Positions 6,148 through 8,079 of a stretch of 8,079 nt of DNA are shown here, piece after piece (positions within the stretch are counted from its first letter, which is position 1; every line of letters begins with the position of its first letter). The notes beneath the pieces were generated by a model. The model was not told the origin of the DNA, did not search any database, and worked only from the letters and a program-made list of their open reading frames with translations. A program made the translations under genes and the position numbers. Origin of the DNA: Bacillota bacterium (GTDB lineage: Bacteria > Bacillota > Sulfobacillia > JAJZIM01 > JAJZBP01); NCBI GenBank assembly GCA_021798855.1, contig JAJZBP010000091.1:1-8079 (forward strand), given 5' to 3'.

Positions 6148-6468
6148 TCACCCCTGGCATTCGACGGCGGCGGAATCGGTCCCGGCGGTGTCCTCCGCCT
6201 CGGGATTTTGGGCGCCGGCCTGACCGGCATCGGCCATATTGCGCAATTTGGTCGCGGCGACGGTCATGGCAATGGCCACCGTATGGTCTATCTCGCGGTC
6301 CGATGCCTTTTCCTCCTTGGCAACTGCCAAGCAGTAGGCCACTCACGGTTCGCAGGCGGCCGCGAGGGAGGCGGCCAGGGCGATCAGGTGCACCGTCTTG
6401 CGGTCAAAGGCGCCTTTTTCGCCACCGTAAGTGGCGGCGAAAAAACGGTCGTATTCGGCAAACAGCAC
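6148..6468 (-). CDS. AhpD-like CMD-family selenoprotein (CxxU, in-frame TGA)
   Basis: Carboxymuconolactone decarboxylase-fold protein of the small AhpD-like thiol-redox type, 106 residues if the in-frame TGA at 6345-6343 is read as selenocysteine (residue 42). Before the TGA: LFAEYDRFFAATYGGEKG and DRKTVHLIALAASLAAACEP; after it: VAYCLAVAKEEKASDREIDH and a helix with VAIAMTVAATKLRNM. Relatives normally read CEPCVAYH here, so TGA replaces exactly the second redox cysteine (CxxC to CxxU), and the usual His is Cys46. A hairpin fitting a bacterial SECIS follows the TGA. The GTG start has AAGGGAGGTGA five bases from its GGAGG core. It is the last gene of a three-gene unit and ends at TGA 6150-6148 before hairpins. 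An ordinary gene caller would keep only 6148-6342. Likely role: peroxide or thiol reduction. Confidence 0.85.
6316..6331 (-). promoter_or_regulatory. Bacterial SECIS hairpin
   Basis: On the minus strand CTTGGC (6331-6326) pairs perfectly with GCCAAG (6321-6316) around the loop AGTT (6325-6322). The loop starts on the 18th base after the TGA and has G in its second position. This matches the known requirement of an apical loop roughly 16-37 bases downstream with a G among its first two bases, for binding SelB. Confidence 0.75.
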
Positions 6469-6507
6469 TCTCACCTCCCTTCGGGTGCGTCTTTGACGCG
6501 CCGGAGT

Positions 6508-6774
6508 TTATCCATCCGTCGTGGCCACCCGGCCGAGAATCTCCAGGAATTCGCGGACGATCCTTCCCTTCCCCTGATGGTCCATTCCCTCGGTCAACTT
6601 GGGGATGCACACCTCCAGCATCGAACCCATGAAGGCGACGCGTTCCTCCGGCCCCATACGGCCGAAAATTTGGCCCATCATCTCCCCCATCATTGCTCGC
6701 ACATCTTCAGCCGACAGCTTGGACACCATTTTCCCCATCATCGTGGACATCAACCGCCCCATGACTTCGGACAT
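6508..6774 (-). CDS. Methionine-rich small protein of unknown function
   Basis: An 88-residue protein with 14 methionines, mostly in paired or near-paired positions in the N-terminal 52 residues (MMGKMVSK, AMMGEMMGQIFGRMGPEER, FMGSM), plus one cysteine (VCIPKL) and a basic, helical C-terminal third (GKGRIVREFLEILG). No signal peptide or membrane segment is apparent, so it is probably cytoplasmic. I do not recognise a characterised family. Methionine richness next to an ArsR regulator and a thiol-redox selenoprotein suggests soft-metal binding or a sacrificial oxidation target, but this is inference. ATG 6774 is chosen because GGAGGAGG (6789-6782) lies 7 bases upstream; the GTG at 6780 is only one base from that site. 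Its stop is TAA, and it lies between the ArsR gene (28 bases) and the selenoprotein (39 bases), in one unit. Confidence 0.78.
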   Translation of the reverse strand: MSEVMGRLMSTMMGKMVSKLSAEDVRAMMGEMMGQIFGRMGPEERVAFMGSMLEVCIPKLTEGMDHQGKGRIVREFLEILGRVATTDG

Positions 6775-6802
6775 CTCCACGCCTCCTCCGGCGCCTCAGT
6801 AA

Positions 6803-7123
6803 TCACGGCGCCTGTCGTTCGCTCGATCGCTTCACCCAGGCCGCAAATTCTTCGACGATCTTCCAGATCGCCGGATCGAGCAGTCAGTAAAAGGTGAAGG
6901 CCCCGCGCCGCTCGGCCCGCGTGAAGCCGCGGTCGCGCAGGATGCGCAGGTGGTGGGAGATGAGCGGCTGGGGGAGAGCGACCTGGGCGACGATCTCGCT
7001 CACCGAGCGGCAGTCGATCGTCAGGGTCTGCAGGATGCGCAGGCGAACGGGATCACCCAGGGTGCGCAGGTCGTCGGCCGTTTTCTGCAGGTGGTCTCCG
7101 GACAAAAAGATGTATGTGTTCAT
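6803..7123 (-). CDS. ArsR-family regulator with an in-frame TGA at codon 80
   Basis: Winged-helix ArsR/SmtB-type repressor. ATG 7123 gives DDLRTLGDPVRLRILQTL, the recognition region VSEIVAQVALPQPLISHHLR, and the wing GFTRAERRGAFTFY (to residue 79). The frame then meets TGA (6886-6884) and continues for 26 codons, LLDPAIWKIVEEFAAWVKRS and so on, to TGA 6805-6803, just before the next gene's ribosome site. That continuation is the normal ArsR C-terminal dimerisation helix (FYxLxDPxIW), so the gene is either read through with selenocysteine or carries one nonsense change. Stopping at 6884 would leave only 79 residues and remove the last helix. The only cysteine is Cys38, near the position of the ArsR metal-ligand cysteines. 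The frame is open far upstream of 7123, but that part crosses the promoter and is not coding. Confidence 0.72.
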
Positions 7124-7132
7124 CTTGATATT

Positions 7133-7161
7133 ACTATATATACATGCACACATATATTCAA
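7133..7161 (-). promoter_or_regulatory. Promoter of the arsR-selenoprotein unit, nearly leaderless
   Basis: On the minus strand TTGAAT (7161-7156) and TATAGT (7138-7133) are separated by 17 bases. The expected transcription start, near 7126, is only about three bases before ATG 7123, and no ribosome site is visible, so the message is predicted to be leaderless or almost so. Confidence 0.6.
7136..7157. promoter_or_regulatory. Candidate ArsR operator dyad
   Basis: ATATAT (7136-7141), a central TGCA (7145-7148) and ATATAT (7152-7157) form a symmetric 22-base dyad filling the promoter spacer. ArsR/SmtB operators are commonly AT-rich dyads over the promoter, so autoregulation is likely; which protein binds is inferred. 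Confidence 0.45.
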
Positions 7162-7212
7162 GGGGTGGGGGATCACTGAAAAAAACACGCCATTCCCAAA
7201 AGAAAGCAGGAA

Positions 7213-7228
7213 ATACTACATATAGCGT
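7213..7228 (+). promoter_or_regulatory. Candidate NrdR box upstream of nrdR
   Basis: ATACTACATATAGCGT matches the classical NrdR box ACACTATATATAGTGT at 13 of 16 positions as I recall that consensus. It is about 52 bases before the nrdR start. NrdR boxes usually come in closely spaced pairs; the only second candidate (7131-7146, matching in its ACTATATATA core) is far away and overlaps the arsR promoter. Confidence 0.5.
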
Positions 7229-7264
7229 TGAATCATGTCCGTGGCAGCAATATGTGGGGTAATG

Positions 7265-7272
7265 AAGGGGGG
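7265..7272 (+). promoter_or_regulatory. Ribosome binding site supporting the nrdR start
   Basis: AAGGGGGG lies 7 bases upstream of GTG 7280. Upstream ATGs at 7235 and 7262 would add residues not seen in NrdR proteins. Confidence 0.55.
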
Positions 7273-7279
7273 CGATCTG

Positions 7280-7732
7280 GTGCATTGTCCTTTTTGCGGC
7301 GAACCGGAAACCAGAGTGTACGATTCCCGGCGGGCGGAGGGCGGCGAGGCCACCCGGCGCCGGAGGGAATGCGCCGGGTGTGGTCGACGTTTCATCACCG
7401 AAGAGCGGATTCAACACTTGCCCTTGGTGGTGAATAAGAAAGATGGTAGGCGGGAGCCCTTCAACCGGGGGAAGTTACTCCGGGGGTTGACCACCGCCTG
7501 CGAGAAGCGCCCGGTGCCCTTGGAAACCCTGGAGGACGCCGTGGCCAAAGTGGAAAGGAGATTGCGGGAAAGGGGCGAACGGGAAGTGCCCTCCCGGATG
7601 GTCGGCGAGGCGGTGATGGAGGAACTGCGGCGGATCGACCAGGTGGCCTACGTGCGCTTCGCCTCGGTCTACCGCCAATTCGCCGACGTCGGGGAGTTTC
7701 GCGAGGAAGTTGAGCGTTTGGAAAAAGGCTAG
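7280..7732 (+). CDS. nrdR: Transcriptional repressor NrdR
   Basis: Nucleotide-sensing repressor of ribonucleotide reductase genes. GTG 7280 gives 150 residues, the usual family length, beginning MHCPFCGEPETRVYDSR. The N-terminal zinc ribbon uses Cys3, Cys6, Cys31 and Cys34 (RRRRECAGCGRRFITEER). From about residue 48 an ATP-cone domain follows (VVNKKDGRREPFNRGKLLRG, later VAYVRFASVYRQFADVGEF), which senses ATP/dATP. A class II reductase gene follows after 33 bases, so the pair is probably one autoregulated unit. An NrdR-box-like site lies upstream. Confidence 0.95.
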   Translation: MHCPFCGEPETRVYDSRRAEGGEATRRRRECAGCGRRFITEERIQHLPLVVNKKDGRREPFNRGKLLRGLTTACEKRPVPLETLEDAVAKVERRLRERGEREVPSRMVGEAVMEELRRIDQVAYVRFASVYRQFADVGEFREEVERLEKG

Positions 7733-7765
7733 ACGCCGGAACCGGAAAAAGGAAAGGGGAACAGG

Positions 7766-8079
7766 ATGAAACTGCAACTGGGGGAGAACGCCCTCACCGT
7801 CCTCAAGAAAAGGTATCTGGCCAAGGACGAAAACGGCAAGGTGGTGGAGACGCCGGAGGCCCTCTTCCGGCGGGTGGCCAGGAACCTGAGTGTGATCGAG
7901 GCGCTTTACCTGCCGGAATTCTACAACCGGGAGGGAGGGGAGCCGGACCGTCCGGACGGAGGCGACGGTTCGGTCCTGGAGGACCGGGAATGCTACACCG
8001 CCCAGGACGCCGAAACCCTGCGGCGCGCCTTCGCCCGCCTGGCCAAGCAGGGGAAAATGCGCGTGCCTTTTGCCGAAAT
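7766..8079 (+). CDS. nrdJ: B12-dependent (class II) ribonucleotide reductase NrdJ, N-terminal part
   Basis: The first 104 codons of a gene running off the right edge. MKLQLGENALTVLKKRYLAK and VVETPEALFRRVARNLSVIE are typical of the start of adenosylcobalamin-dependent ribonucleoside-diphosphate reductase, which makes deoxyribonucleotides independently of oxygen. No stop is reached. The ATG is preceded by the purine-rich AAGGAAAGGGG, and it lies 33 bases after nrdR, whose product should repress it. The catalytic barrel and its active-site cysteines are outside the window, so class II is inferred from the N-terminal sequence and organism type. A GGEPDRPDGGDGS-like acidic insertion (about residues 57-70) looks low-complexity. 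Confidence 0.85.
   Translation, partial: MKLQLGENALTVLKKRYLAKDENGKVVETPEALFRRVARNLSVIEALYLPEFYNREGGEPDRPDGGDGSVLEDRECYTAQDAETLRRAFARLAKQGKMRVPFAE

Noticed and set aside
6148..6342. Reading the AhpD-like gene as a 64-residue protein beginning with the GTG after the TGA
   Set aside because: This GTG has no ribosome site, the coding similarity continues upstream through the TGA to a well-placed start, and the short form would lack the first redox cysteine.
5256..6632. A 458-codon open frame on the plus strand
   Set aside because: It crosses the yqhV-like gene, the rubredoxin-like gene, two hairpins and the selenoprotein gene in other frames or strands, and its product is Arg/Gly/Pro-rich without any domain. 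It is a by-product of GC-rich sequence.
7124..7417. Upstream extension of the ArsR frame to give a 177-residue protein
   Set aside because: The extension runs through a good promoter, an AT-rich dyad and the start of nrdR on the other strand; the ArsR domain fits from ATG 7123.
1..8079. Use of TGA as a sense codon throughout (alternative genetic code)
   Set aside because: Several ordinary genes here (spmA, spmB, the aminotransferase, the rubredoxin-like gene) end at TGA exactly where their families end, so TGA is a normal stop with local recoding only.
1..8079. CRISPR array, tRNA or rRNA genes
   Set aside because: No regularly spaced direct repeats, cloverleaf with the T-loop GTTCRA pattern, or rRNA-like sequence was seen.

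Overview
The window looks like the chromosome of a GC-rich, anaerobic, spore-forming Firmicute of the Peptococcaceae/Desulfotomaculum type (lineages such as Desulforudis or Ammonifex). This is inferred from spmA-spmB-rluB in Bacillus-like order, small Firmicute proteins (DUF2197/YlaI-like, YqhV/DUF2619-like), strong AGGAGG-type ribosome sites with many GTG/TTG starts, a minimal rubredoxin-like protein, and nrdR followed by a B12-dependent ribonucleotide reductase. The species cannot be fixed from the sequence alone.

Layout. Positions 1-879 hold a decayed IS200/IS605-type tnpB, open at the left edge. It has lost its RuvC-I region and carries two frameshifts, but a strong hairpin survives at its 3' end. 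It abuts spmA-spmB-rluB (944-2935), for spore-core maturation and 23S rRNA pseudouridylation. Next come a GntR-type winged-helix/RCK_C regulator resembling the c-di-AMP sensor BusR (3069-3716), a class V aminotransferase (3810-5006) and a small zinc-ribbon protein (5064-5231). A 111-bp inverted-repeat element lies between that gene and the convergent yqhV-like gene (5355-5624, minus). A 37-residue RCKP-type rubredoxin-like protein (5791-5904) ends in a clear intrinsic terminator.

The most unusual part is a minus-strand three-gene unit (7123 down to 6148). It contains an ArsR-family regulator whose frame is interrupted by one TGA, a methionine-rich protein of unknown function, and an AhpD-like carboxymuconolactone decarboxylase-fold protein whose redox motif reads Cys-Glu-Pro-TGA. 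The second TGA is followed at the right distance by a hairpin meeting the bacterial SECIS pattern, so this gene is very probably a selenoprotein. The ArsR TGA may be a second selenocysteine codon or a CGA-to-TGA nonsense mutation. Neither gene appears in full if TGA is always read as stop. The unit has a good sigma-A-type promoter with an ArsR-like dyad in its spacer, starts almost leaderless, and ends at a hairpin followed by T residues.

Divergently, nrdR (7280-7732) and the start of nrdJ (7766 to the right edge) form a ribonucleotide-reductase unit. A good NrdR-box candidate lies upstream of nrdR.
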